Of a stretch of DNA of 64,000 nucleotides, positions 31,038 through 41,514 are shown piece after piece; position 1 is the first letter of the stretch; every line of letters starts with the position of its first letter. Below the pieces are notes generated by a model. It was not told the DNA's origin. It worked only from the letters and a program-made list of their open reading frames with translations, and did not search any database. The translations under genes were made by a program, and so were the position numbers. Origin of the DNA: Terebella lapidaria (taxonomy: Eukaryota > Annelida > Polychaeta > Terebellida > Terebellidae); contig OX424560.1 of NCBI GenBank assembly GCA_949152475.1, positions 62,001-126,000 of the forward strand, given 5' to 3'.

Positions 31038-34000
31038 TTACTCCGAGTCCGTATCCGACTCAGAGACCGTCGGTTCCGTCTCCGGAACACTACTCTGCTT
31101 CGGCGGCTCCGTCTGCCTCCAGGAATCCGCCATTCTCCGCTTCATCCATCTCGGATGCTTGACGCCATTATACGGTTTCAGCAAATCGAAGTGAACCACC
31201 TTCTGTCGAGTTTCACTCTCTGCAATCTCGTAGGTCACGTCGGTAAACCTGCTCAGCACTAGCTTTGGACCGCTCCACTTCCTCTGCAACTTGGGAGCTT
31301 TGCCCTTCTTCCGTGTTTTGACCGCCATCCACACTCGGTCTCCTGACTGGAACTGATTGTTGACCTTCCTCCGGTCGTACAGCTTCTTCTGCCGTTCCAT
31401 TTCTCTGCCAGATTTCGCTCGAACCGCCTTGTATACCGCTTCTAGTCGCTCCCGGAGCTGACTGCCATACTCTGTTACTTCTGCCGTTGATTCTCCCGGC
31501 GGTCTGCCAATCAGTAACTCAACCGGAGTGTTGACTTCTCTGCCCAGCATCAGCAAGTTGGGACTCTGCCCGGTTGTCTCCTGCGGGGTACTCCGGTAAG
31601 CTGCCATCGCCAACGGTACCAGCTGATCCCAGTTGGTCTGCCGCTCGCTTACGTACAGGCTCAAGATCTGCTGCAGCGTCCGGTTGAATCGCTCGATGAA
31701 ACCGTCCGACTGAGGTCGGAAAGCGGTTGTCCGTGTCTTGTGAATCCCCAGGATTCTGCAAACATTTCTCAGCAAGTCGGACTCGAAATTTCTGCCTTGG
31801 TCGGTGTGTATCTCCATCGGGATACCGTACCGCGCTGCAAACTGGTTGACGAATATGTCCGCAACCGTCACCGCTTCCTGATTCGGCATCGGGTAAGCCT
31901 CTACCCACTTGGTGAAGTAATCGCCGATTACTAAGATGTACCGGTTCCCCCGGGTGGATTTAGGTAACGGACCCATCACGTCCATTGCCACCCTCTCCAT
32001 GGGCGCTCCAACCCGGTATTTCTGCATCGGAGATCGTTTCAAGTTCTGCATACTTCTTGACGCACATTCGTCACAGCTCAGCACCCACTGCTTTATGTCC
32101 CGCATCATAGCCGGCCAGAAATACCGCCTCCGAATGCTAGCCGCCATCCTTCTGCTTCCGAGGTGTCCTCCCGTCCGGCTCTGGTGGGCCAGACGGAAAA
32201 TCTCCTGTCTCAGCTCCTTCGGGGTTATTAACTGCATTCGGCTGGTTCCTTCTGCCGTTCTCCATTTCCGGTAGACTACTCCGTCGACTTTCAGCAAGGT
32301 CTTCCGCATCCCGTACAGCACTTTCTCCTCGCTGCTCATGCTGGAAAAGTCTGCACTGCCAGCTGTACCGCTCCCGTCGATCAGCGACGTCACCAGTGAG
32401 TACCAAGGTTCTGCTTGCTGCATTCTCCGCAAATCATCTGGTCGATATTTCTGCCCCAGCACAGTATCCTGGTCCGCATTTTCCGCCAGCCTAATCTGCT
32501 CTGCAACCGCATCCGCTTTTCCTGGAACTGCCTTCTCCGTCACCGCAACCGCAACCGGCTTCCGGGACACTGCTTTCTCCGTCACCGCAACCGCAACCGG
32601 CTTCCGGGACGCTGCTTTCTCCGTCACCGCAACCGCAACCGGCTTCCGGGACGCTGCTTTCTCCGCTACTGCAACCGCCTTCCTTGGGACTGCTTCCTCT
32701 GTCACCGCAACCGCAACCGGCTTCCGGGACGCTGCTTTCTCCGCTACTGCAACCGCCTTCCTTGGGACTGCTTCCTCCGTCACCGCAACCGCAACCGGCT
32801 TCCGGGACGCTGCTTTCTCCGCTACTGCAACCGCCTTCCTTGGGACTGCTTCCTCCGTCAGTTCTGCTTCTCCGCCTGATCTCCTTGACCGCTTCCGGCG
32901 TCCCCCCTTCTTTGGCTTGGGCTGAGGAGTTTCTTCACTTCGTGTCTGCCGGATTCTTTCTCCGTAGTTCCAGGCATCTATCTTGGCTTGTTTCCAGTCG
33001 ATTTTTCCGCATTGGCTGCATGGGGATCTGGACAAGGCGTCCGCATTATTATGGATTCGCCCCGGACGATGTTCGATGTCGAAATGAAACTCACTCAGGA
33101 GCTCAATCCACCGGGCTACCTGCCCCTGGGGCTCCTTGAAATTCATAAGCCAGGTCAGACTGCCATGATCCGTGCGAAGAAGGAAGTGTCGTCCCAGCAA
33201 GTACTGCTTATTCTTCTGTACCGCAAACACAACCGCCAGGAGCTCCTTCCGGGTGACACAGTATCTCCGTTCTTCTTTGGTTAGGCTGCGGCTCAAGTAG
33301 GTTATCACCCGCTCCTGGTTGCCCTGCTTCTGTGACAGTACTGCTCCCAGCCCGGTGTCACTGGCGTCCGTGTCCAGGATATATCGGCCTTGCTCCCTTG
33401 GGTACCCGAGTATCGGTGCCGATACTAGGCGGTTCTTCAGCTCTGCAAATGCCTGTTCTTGCTCCGTCTGCCACCGGAACGGCACCCCTTTTTCCGTCAA
33501 GTGATTCAGCGGCGCTGCAATCTCGGAGAACTTCGGCACGAACTTCCGGTAATAGGAGCAAAGTCCCAGAAAACTGCGCAGCTCCGTCAGGTTGGTGGGT
33601 GTCCGCCACTTCCGTACTGCCTCCGTTTTTGCCGGGTCGGTGCGGATACCGTCTCTGCCGACTATGTGACCTAGGAAAGACACCTCCGGCTGGAAGAACT
33701 TGCATTTTGACGGTTTGACTTTTAGGTCTGCCTCTCTCAGCTTGCTGAACACCTCCTGAAGATCACGGATGTGATCCTCCAGGGTCTTGCTGTAGACTAT
33801 GATGTCGTCCAGATATATGAGGCAGGTCTTCCAGGACAAACCGCCTAGCACCTTCTCCATCAACCGCTCGAACGTACCCGGAGCATTGCACAAGCCGAAA
33901 CTCATCACTTTGAACTGGTAAAGGCCGCCAGGAACACAGAAGGCCGACTTTTTCCGGGCGTCTTCATCCATCCCGACCTGCCAGTAGCCACTGGTCAGGT

Positions 34001-35195
34001 CGAGAGTGGAGAACCATTTAGCGTCTGCACAGGCTGCTATGGTGTCGTCTATTCTCGGCAACGGATAAGCATCTTTCTCCGTGACTGCATTTAACCGCCG
34101 GTAATCGACGCAGAACCGGGTGGTCCCATCCTTTTTCTTCACAAGGACAATCGGTGAAGCCCACGGACTGCTACTTTCTTCAATGACGTTCTTGTCTTTC
34201 ATCTCCTGAATCAGACTGCTCACCAGCTCCCTCTTGTCTGGCGGAATTCGTCTGGTTGGCTGCTTAATCGGCCGGTGACTGCCCGTGTTTATCTGATGTT
34301 GTACCTCGTTGGTCTGCCCCAGTTCTCCGGCATCATTACTGAAGGTCAGCTTATTCCGAAATAGGAGATCGGTTACTCTCTCGCGGAAATGACTCGGCAC
34401 TGCATCCTGGGTCTGCTCTGCTAACTGCCGCAGCTTCTCGTACCCGCTCCAATTCCGCCCGGCCTCCGACTCCGTGGAAATCTGCACCTTCCGGCTCCGC
34501 TCCGCCAACGGCACAACACTGCAACCGGCTGCTAAGGTGGTCATCGTCGCCAACTGCGCTCCTTTCTTGATGATTACCGGCTCTGCCATCACGTTGATCA
34601 CTCGAACCGGGACTGTTCCTTGCTTTATCCGGGATAAAGTTCTCCCGATCAGCCAAGGTCTTTTCTCCGTAGGCTCCTGCGGCATTTCTAGTACTCCTTC
34701 TGCTTCACGGACACTCTCTGCTTGTCCTATAATCAGCTGTTCCGTTTCCGGCGGAATTTGGTAATCTGCTACAGCGTTGATCGGAAACGGCTCCCTGGTC
34801 TGCTCGAACATGGTGAGGAACACCTCCTGGCTGCCCATCTGCATGGTCATCCGGTCGAAGTTTATGCCGGATACTCGGGAACGGATGAAATCCATCCCCA
34901 GTATTCCTTCGTCTTCACAGTCTGCAATCTCGAACGTCACGGTCTCAGCTACTCCTGCGATGTTGAGTGGAAGTTCTTTCCGGCCATGTGTCCGTATGTT
35001 ACTTCCGTCAACCATTGAAAGACGAATCGGCGACCGCTTCAGCTTCATTCCGGGTTTCCGGATCCGTTCCCAGGTTTGTAGGTTGAGCATTGTGACAGTG
35101 CTGCCGGTGTCGATTATCAGCGTTACTGGCTCTCCGCATACTCTGGCTGTCACACACATGCCCACCTCGCCCCTGGGACCGGGTCCGTGAACCAC
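31038..35195 (-). CDS. pol: Gypsy copy 1 pol polyprotein
   Basis: 1385 residues with the full Ty3/gypsy order. Aspartic protease with DTGS near residue 29, reverse transcriptase from about 335 with YLDD at 461-464, RNase H from about 605 (DTDASDTGLGAVLS), integrase with an H-x(n)-H and C-x2-C zinc region at 1004-1044, D/D/E core at about 1072, 1132 and 1169, and a GPY/F-like module near 1310. No chromodomain. A run of 14-residue repeats (TEKAVSRKPVAVAV type) at about 780-900 separates RNase H from integrase, an unusual insertion that varies between copies. It is in a different frame from gag, so the family's usual frameshift or reinitiation is presumed. Confidence 0.92.
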   Translation of the reverse strand: MVHGPGPRGEVGMCVTARVCGEPVTLIIDTGSTVTMLNLQTWERIRKPGMKLKRSPIRLSMVDGSNIRTHGRKELPLNIAGVAETVTFEIADCEDEGILGMDFIRSRVSGINFDRMTMQMGSQEVFLTMFEQTREPFPINAVADYQIPPETEQLIIGQAESVREAEGVLEMPQEPTEKRPWLIGRTLSRIKQGTVPVRVINVMAEPVIIKKGAQLATMTTLAAGCSVVPLAERSRKVQISTESEAGRNWSGYEKLRQLAEQTQDAVPSHFRERVTDLLFRNKLTFSNDAGELGQTNEVQHQINTGSHRPIKQPTRRIPPDKRELVSSLIQEMKDKNVIEESSSPWASPIVLVKKKDGTTRFCVDYRRLNAVTEKDAYPLPRIDDTIAACADAKWFSTLDLTSGYWQVGMDEDARKKSAFCVPGGLYQFKVMSFGLCNAPGTFERLMEKVLGGLSWKTCLIYLDDIIVYSKTLEDHIRDLQEVFSKLREADLKVKPSKCKFFQPEVSFLGHIVGRDGIRTDPAKTEAVRKWRTPTNLTELRSFLGLCSYYRKFVPKFSEIAAPLNHLTEKGVPFRWQTEQEQAFAELKNRLVSAPILGYPREQGRYILDTDASDTGLGAVLSQKQGNQERVITYLSRSLTKEERRYCVTRKELLAVVFAVQKNKQYLLGRHFLLRTDHGSLTWLMNFKEPQGQVARWIELLSEFHFDIEHRPGRIHNNADALSRSPCSQCGKIDWKQAKIDAWNYGERIRQTRSEETPQPKPKKGGRRKRSRRSGGEAELTEEAVPRKAVAVAEKAASRKPVAVAVTEEAVPRKAVAVAEKAASRKPVAVAVTEEAVPRKAVAVAEKAASRKPVAVAVTEKAASRKPVAVAVTEKAVSRKPVAVAVTEKAVPGKADAVAEQIRLAENADQDTVLGQKYRPDDLRRMQQAEPWYSLVTSLIDGSGTAGSADFSSMSSEEKVLYGMRKTLLKVDGVVYRKWRTAEGTSRMQLITPKELRQEIFRLAHQSRTGGHLGSRRMAASIRRRYFWPAMMRDIKQWVLSCDECASRSMQNLKRSPMQKYRVGAPMERVAMDVMGPLPKSTRGNRYILVIGDYFTKWVEAYPMPNQEAVTVADIFVNQFAARYGIPMEIHTDQGRNFESDLLRNVCRILGIHKTRTTAFRPQSDGFIERFNRTLQQILSLYVSERQTNWDQLVPLAMAAYRSTPQETTGQSPNLLMLGREVNTPVELLIGRPPGESTAEVTEYGSQLRERLEAVYKAVRAKSGREMERQKKLYDRRKVNNQFQSGDRVWMAVKTRKKGKAPKLQRKWSGPKLVLSRFTDVTYEIAESETRQKVVHFDLLKPYNGVKHPRWMKRRMADSWRQTEPPKQSSVPETEPTVSESDTDSE

Positions 35196-35257
35196 CTGCC
35201 GGTTATGGGGGTGTCCTCTCTTCCGGGTCCCGGATTTCCCCTTTTCCGCGACCCGCT

Positions 35258-35300
35258 CTAGTTTTCCGGCTGCTGCTGCTGCTGTCGTGGCTGCTGCAAT

Positions 35301-35332
<32 letters not shown>

Positions 35333-36532
35333 TCGCGGCGACTGCTGCTGTTGTGGTTGACGCCGCTGCTGCTGCTGCTTCGGCTGCCTACAGTCTCGGG
35401 CAAAATGCCCTTTCCGGCCACAGTTGAAACATTCTAAATCCGCTCGGGAACTGCGCTGCTGCTGCTGCCGGCTAACCGCTTCCTTGACCTGAGTCATCAG
35501 ATCCGCCATCTGCTGCTGAGTCTGCTCGGCTTGCTTCCGCAATTCGTTCACCTGCTGGCTCCACTCCGGCTCCGTGTTCAGCTGCCTCGTCCGGTGTCGC
35601 TCCGCTGGTCTGCTGTTGTCCGTTTTCATGATACTCTCATACTCGGTAGCGAAAGCCAGGGCCTGCGACAGCGTTTCCGGGTGGCTTTTCAATACCGACA
35701 ACCGCATATCTCGGTTAGTCAGGCTGTTGCAGAAATGCATCTTCATGAGCACTTCTGTTGTTGCCGGATCTGCTTTTGGGTAAGCTAGCCGCGTCTTGCT
35801 CCGTATGTCTCTGGCCAGCTCGGACAGCTCCTCCTCCGGCTGCAATTTCCGTGTCTGCAATTCTGCCTGGAAAACAAATGTTTTCTCCCCCGGACAAAAC
35901 TGCTGTTTTAATGCCGCCACAACCGTATCAAAGCTGCGTCTCTGCTCCGCGGACAGATCCAGTAGTATGCTGCGGGCGTTACCCCTCAAACTGACACATA
36001 AGTTCAGCGCCTTTTCCTCTGCTGTCCAACGGTAGTACCGAGCGTATTCAAGGAGGTGAGCCTCATATTCCGGCCACGGATCAGTTCCGTCGTATGTCAT
36101 TAATCTGGCTACTCCTGCCCTTGGTGCTGGCTGTTGTACTGCTTCTGCCTGCTGCTGCTTTCCGGTTACTGCCAGGTGCTGCTGAAACACCTCCATTTGG
36201 GTCGCCAATAATCTGGTCAGGTTGTCGACTAAGTTCTCTCCGCCTTCCGGGTCCGCATCCGGTTCCCGATCGCCAGCCTGGTCCGGAAAGTTAACTTCCG
36301 CCTCTGCTAACTGCTCTGCAGGCTGTTCTCCTTGAGGAACCCGGAGGGGCTCGTCTGCAACTGCTTTCTGCATTTCCGGCTGCAACAGCTTCCGCTCGGC
36401 AGGACGAACCGCTTCCTTTTCCGCAACCGGCATCTGCAACGGCTCAGCTCCTACTGCTCCTACAGGCTGCTCCGTGTCCGACACGGCTGCCTTCAGCTGC
36501 TGTTCCGCCAATTTGCCCCGTCTAGTAGTCAT
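35258..36532 (-). CDS. gag: Gypsy copy 1 gag
   Basis: 424 residues. The capsid-like retrotransposon gag region spans about 120-300 (YDGTDPWPEYEAHLLEYARY and LRGNARSILLDLS). A CCHC zinc knuckle (CFNCGRKGHFARDC) lies at about 370-383, followed by a glutamine-rich tail of QQQ/PRQ runs. The initiator lies 35 bp inside the LTR border, immediately after the primer-binding site. Confidence 0.9.
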
Positions 36533-36542
36533 ACTGCAGATG

Positions 36543-36560
36543 ATCCCACCGCTGCCACCA
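36543..36560 (-). other. Primer-binding site, tRNA-Leu
   Basis: On the - strand TGGTGGCAGCGGTGGGAT lies 6 nt inside the 5' LTR. It is complementary to the 3' end of animal tRNA-Leu of the AAG/UAG type (…CCCACCGCTGCCACCA), as remembered. Confidence 0.75.
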
Positions 36561-36566
36561 AAAAGT

Positions 36567-37836
36567 TGTAACGGGTTTGAACCCTTCTGTGACGTCTTGA
36601 TGAACCGATTTTCTAGGGAGGTGGGTGAGTTGTTGTTTAACCGGAGCTGAAACGGTAAAACTCCGGGAAACTGCTACTGTTGTACGGTTGAACTCCGGCT
36701 AGAAGTCTCTAAGGTTGGTAGCGTGGTCTGGAATGGACCTCTTAACCGTTGCCCGACTGCTAATCTGCAACTGCACCTGTAAAGTAAGGATCCGGAGGCG
36801 TTTCCGTCTCCGGGTACTGCAACTGCTCCGTCGGGAAACCGCTTTACTGCAACAGCTCCGTCGTTTTCCGTCTTACTGCAAACTGCGACTGCGCCTGGAA
36901 TAAAGAATCCGGGAACGTTGCCGTTTCCGAATACTGCAACCGCTCTGCCAGGTTCTGCCTCTGCAACTCCGTCGTCCGGTACCGCCTCTGCAACTGCTTC
37001 GTCGTTCCCGTCTCTGCAACTGCTCCGTCCGATACCGCCTCCGTAGTTGCTCCGTTGATTTCCACCTCCGTCTCCGTCTCCGACTCCTTCCTCGGTGATC
37101 TGGGTTCTTAGATCACCCTAAGACGTCGTTACAACTTGGTCTTAACCGACTGTGGTCTTATCTCCCTTTACTCCGTATAACTGTCTTTTCCGGGAAACTA
37201 ACTTTATTATAACTTCCAGTTCCCTAACGAACACGGAAAAACAACTCGGTTGAAGTTTTCATGTTTATTTTCCAAGTTCACAGTCGGAAGACTTAACTGC
37301 TATCATCTGGATGACTCTATCCGGAACAAGGGAGTACTCTGCTATGGGAGAAGGGGTCTGCACAGGTCGACGTCAGGACACCAACTCCGCCGTCCGCTGT
37401 GAAGCGGGGGCTTTTATAGACCTGAGACCCACGTCACGTGACCAACCTATTGTGACGTCATAGTCCGCCAAAACACTGATATTTTCCGGATTTCTAAAAA
37501 CACTCTAGAACCAATCAGTGGCTGACACGTCACCTTTTAAACCGTAAACGAGGCTGATCACATGACCTTCCGGAAATAACGTCATTACGTTTTTGTACTC
37601 CATTGTTCCGGCTCCGTGTCCGGTTCCGTCTCCGTCTCCGGATCCGTCTCCGGCTTTACCAACATCATAAATTACTAAGTTCCGAGACGGAAAACCTTTA
37701 AAACATTAACAATACGGAACCGTATGAACCTTTAAACACATATACCCCCTAATAAACGGTTATTTAACCATAATATCACAAAACACTAACATAAATACCT
37801 AGGGGAAACCTTCGGGTACGCCCCAAAACCGTTACA
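36567..37836 (-). repeat. 5' LTR of gypsy copy 1
   Basis: 1270 bp, TGTAAC...GTTACA. On the - strand a CRE (37453-37460), GTCACGTGAC (37433-37442) and TATAAAAG (37411-37418) form the promoter, and AATAAA at 37264-37269 is the probable poly(A) signal, so R is roughly 100-130 bp and U5 long. Confidence 0.95.
37411..37460 (-). promoter_or_regulatory. LTR promoter of gypsy copy 1
   Basis: TGACGTCA, then the palindrome GTCACGTGAC, then TATAAAAG, reading in the direction of transcription, with 14 bp between E-box palindrome and TATA. Confidence 0.7.
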
Positions 37837-38610
37837 CCTAAATTACGTTCTTATGTTAAGTTTAAAAGTGAGTATAAAACAGAGTCTTATATTGTCAATA
37901 TTCGTAACCGATGCCAAAGATCTATTATTGCAAAATTAAGGTGTGGTATTTTACAGTTGCATATCGAAACAGGAAGATTTGATCGAACTTTGTTACAAGG
38001 TAGGACATGTCAAATATGTAAAAACGGTGATATTGAGGATGAAGTACACTTTATTTGTACCTGTCTAGAATATTCAAAAGAAAGATTCATATTGTATAGC
38101 CAAATGGAACGATTGGATCCCGAATTTAAGGAAAAAACGGCTTCTGAAAAGTTCATATTCATTGTAAACAGTGGTTCTAAATATTTTGCAAAATACCTAC
38201 TAGATGCATGGAAAATAAGACTAGATGTTATGTACCAATCCAAATAACTTTGACGTCCATTTGACACATTTTAATGTATGCTGACATATAAGCCAGAATG
38301 GCTGGGTGATTTGTTTTTACATATTATGAATGTTTAAATGTGATGTTCTAGAGAGTTAGAGTTCAAACATGGTAATGGTCAGTTTGTATGCTGCCACCTA
38401 GTGAGTGAGAATGTAGTTTGGTATTATTAGTGCTGCCACCTAGTGCCTGTTGAAATTTATGTGTTGCCACCTGGTGACTGTTCAATGCCATATGAGTTGG
38501 AATAAAAATATGGACAGCAAGTTTGACTTTGTAAAACAAAAGCTGAGAACCTGGAAAATAACTGAGTCTACAGTACATGTATATCACATGTCAGAATAAT
38601 AAATAAATAA
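37837..38610 (+). mobile_element. LINE 3' end, right side of the gypsy insertion
   Basis: Continues the LINE frame cut at 25487: KPKLRSYVKFK, LRCGILQLHIETGRFDR and a zinc-binding cluster CQICKNGDIEDEVHFICTC, ending QSK at 38247. This cysteine/histidine tail after LRCGI..ETGR is common at the C-terminus of invertebrate LINE polyproteins. A 3' UTR of about 350 bp follows, ending in an AATAAATAAATAAATG-type microsatellite near 38600. Assignment to a LINE clade is uncertain. Confidence 0.65.
38391..38476 (-). promoter_or_regulatory. Three CTCF-like motifs in the LINE 3' UTR
   Basis: CTGCCACCTAGTG at 38391-38403 and 38433-38445, and TTGCCACCTGGTG at 38464-38476, fit the reverse of the CTCF core CCASYAGRKGGCAG closely. 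All point the same way and lie within 90 bp. Binding is not shown. Confidence 0.4.
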
Positions 38611-39305
38611 ATGAAATGAATGAAAATGAAAATGTTAGCGTGAGAAAAGTAATATTGATATTTGGTCGATGTTAAGATACTTAATGTATAACTGATAATG
38701 AGTCAATGAGTCAACTACAAACAGTGACGTTAAGAATATTGTTACCATCTATGATTGAGCTGCTCATTAGATCTCAAGTGTGTCGTACGAGGTTTGACAC
38801 AGGCGGCAAGATTACTCATCAAATTAAATGAACATGTTGCTGATATCACGTGACCCCCCCCCCCTCCCCATCACATAATACTACTAGAATCACGAGACCG
38901 GATGTGCCCTGTGTTCTCTATTCCAAAATAAAATTATATTTCCGGTTTTGCGACGCCATATCCCTTCAGCTTCTGGAGCCCTAAGCGGGCCCCAGACACT
39001 CCGCCTTCACCACCTCACTTCGCGACATTTAACATCTTGGCCTTCCTTCAGACCCTGGATCCGCCCCAGAACAGGCATTCATAAACTCTCAACGGGCATG
39101 GAAATTGGATCAAGGAGATCCCTAAACAACACCATTGGGGATGCATAAAACTCAGCGAACTGGGGCACTTGAGCGGGCCCCCAGACCCCCGGCCGACAGG
39201 GGCTCGCTTCCTTCGCCGCTATATCGATCAACGGTTTGCCCCCCCCCCCAAACCCCCCCCCCCCCCCCACTCTTCAAAGTCCTATAGCAGCCCCCACGTC
39301 CTTTT
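38611..39305. other. Intergenic stretch, nothing recognised
   Basis: Includes C runs at about 38857-38866 and 39240-39270. No gene or RNA recognised. Confidence 0.4.
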
Positions 39306-39419
39306 AAGGTGCGGTATGAGCACATTAGTGAGCTATGGCGTATTTGAATTGGTGCTAGGGGCCTATCTAGCCAATGAAGGGGATTAGATCACCATGGTGA
39401 AAGTCAAATACCGCACCTT
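39306..39419. mobile_element. Small MITE-like element with 12-bp inverted ends
   Basis: AAGGTGCGGTAT at 39306-39317 and its exact inverse ATACCGCACCTT at 39408-39419 enclose about 90 bp of non-coding sequence. No clear target duplication. Confidence 0.45.
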
Positions 39420-39462
39420 GATCCCACATCAGTATTGCTTGTTAAATTATAATCAGCACATC

Positions 39463-39541
39463 GTGATTGAGAAACTGGGACTATGTGTGCAGGGTGGTTG
39501 AAATCTTTGTATTGTGGGTGTGACACGAGCAGCCTACTGAT
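39463..39541 (+). repeat. Duplicated block a, first copy (partner 46999-47077)
   Basis: About 79 bp starting GTGATTGAGAAACTGGGACT nearly identical to 46999-47077, same orientation and same order relative to the longer duplicated block. Confidence 0.8.
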
Positions 39542-40642
39542 ATGCCCCTATATTTTGTACATATATATGCTATTTATTACGATCTCATAAATTACCCGAA
39601 TTCTGCAGTAAAGTTAACGGTGTCGACAAGGTTCAGTTTACTGGTAGTCATGCTGTGGTCGAGAGCATTGGAGGCTTCAACAGGCTGTCTCATACAGCGA
39701 ATGCTATCAGTGTCTTACAGAAGTTTGTCTGTCGGTGTCCCCGTCTGTCTGTCTGTCCTTGCCTCTAATATCCTTGCTTTTCAATTACCTAGACCTCGAG
39801 TCTACCCCTCCCTCGCCCTCCCCCACTCACCTCCGTCCGCGGGGGACGTGTGGCGCCACGGGATCCAGCCTCAACCCCAATGGTTTCCATGGTAACAGTT
39901 TGATTCCCAGAGCCTGGGGTATTGAAAGGAGCCATAACGAAGCTAATGCGGGTTTGGGGAGGTGTGGAGGGACGTCTTCGGTCTGATGTTGCACTGTTTG
40001 TCGTAACATTTGAAGAAAAAAACCCTCGGGGACCTGAATAAACGCTCGACTGGGACCCCAGCTTGTGTCGCCATGGTTACCGACAACTGTGCCAGTGTTA
40101 TCGTGTATCTAAGGCTACAGTTAATATGGCTACTTTACTCGTCACCAAACACAACTCGCTACCTCTCAGAATTCTGGTCTCTTCCGAATTATCCTTCACT
40201 TTATGCCCAGATGTCCAAACACTGAATAAATCCGATAAATCCAAATATCCATGTCGTGTGCATTGAATCATCGAGAGTATAGTTCACTTGGAAGCAGATG
40301 AGAATATCGTTATTGTTGTTGATGTGTCAAATCCTGAGGTGTTTATAGCTTCAATAAACTAGAACTGAACATACACTGAGTTTGACGACTCGACTTATCG
40401 ACTATTTCACCGACTACGAATTCCGATCGATTTTGAACGCTGCGTGTTTTGCGTTAGAAGTGTGGCAAAGAATTCGTGCTGCAACAGATGTTCACATCGA
40501 TCATGTGGGCCAGAACATTTCAGTTTTATTTGAAACATTCCCAAACAGTCAATAACGGGGGGGGGGGGGGGGGAATTCGGACCATCCCTCTAAAAAATCT
40601 GGTATTGTCACAACTTATTAATGAAGTCGATTTGATTACGTG
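39542..40642. other. Non-coding stretch between duplicated blocks
   Basis: No exon or element recognised. Contains a G run at about 40557-40572 and a candidate poly(A) motif in TTCAATAAACTAG near 40351. Confidence 0.4.
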
Positions 40643-41232
40643 ATTTGATTACGTGACCAGGCAGGCGCATCGGGAGTAATGGATAGGTGTGAGTCAGCAC
40701 ACGTAGCACTAATATTTCCTGAACAGTAAGAATGATGTAAAATAACATTCATGCAGACAAATGTTAACCGACATCGGCGAAATTATTGAATGTAAAACCA
40801 AGAACGTTGATAAATCCCTGATGTTTCATTCCATTAAGCCACATGAGTCAGCATGGCCTCGGTTCAGTGTGATGTATTTTACAGCTTGATGCCTTAAAGC
40901 AGCTGCCTTCGCAAACAGGCAATATTGTTTTTAAATCATATTTCATATTAAGCTTGTGAAATTAACTGAATGAAACTTACATCAAATGTTATGACTACAA
41001 CCAGTCCTTTGGGAACTTTTGCTCATTTGAACAGGTGTTTCTGCAGGAAATGTATCCATCACACGCAGATGTAAAACAAAGCATAAAGGTGCAAAATGGA
41101 CTGACAATTTCACGCATATACAGTACTGGAAAATGTACTCGATTTGGACTTTTAAGGTCAATTTGGGTATTTGTTTACATGTGGGGTTGATGGATACACT
41201 ACACGTTTGTTTATATACAACACTGGCATAAA
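40643..41232 (+). repeat. Duplicated block b, first copy, uninterrupted (partner 47737-48367)
   Basis: About 590 bp matching 47737-48367 with only scattered substitutions plus one replaced stretch of some 45 bp. It continues past 41232 as GTTAAAACGG, whereas its partner runs into a gypsy LTR at the equivalent point. Confidence 0.88.
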
Positions 41233-41514
41233 TGTGTGTTAAAACGGATGGAAAAACAACTTGGACGAACTATAATCGTCAAAATCAATGTGCACATGTT
41301 TTGTTATCCTGTATTAGATGAGCTGCACTAAAATTTAGTTTGGAAAAAAATATATATACCATACATTCGAAGGCAGTTGCTTCAAAGTAATTGATGAAAC
41401 TTCCTTTCCATTTGTGGAACATAATCTCTTTCATACAATATAGCGCTAGAATATTTGTACTATAAATGACAAAAAACAAAAGAAATCCAGACATTTTCTT
41501 CAATTCAGTCATGC
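41233..41514. other. Intergenic gap, nothing recognised
   Basis: AT-rich, no motif recognised. Confidence 0.35.

Larger units (their letters stand above)
25488..37836 (-). mobile_element. Ty3/gypsy LTR retrotransposon, copy 1, looks whole, with two extra zinc-finger genes
   Basis: 12,349-bp element on the - strand with two 1270-bp LTRs (TGTAAC...GTTACA) that differ at only about three positions, so the insertion is very recent. At invertebrate-like neutral rates this is well under a million years, with wide uncertainty. CCTA flanks both ends as a 4-bp target duplication. Order on the - strand: 5' LTR, tRNA-Leu primer site, gag, pol (protease, reverse transcriptase, RNase H, integrase), ORF3 and ORF4 (C2H2 zinc fingers), hairpin, polypurine tract, 3' LTR. 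No envelope gene. The main frames are open and I see no obvious break. It splits a LINE. Confidence 0.93.

Noticed and set aside
31519-31908. Additional small - strand frames inside pol
   Set aside because: Out-of-frame shadows of the integrase coding sequence.
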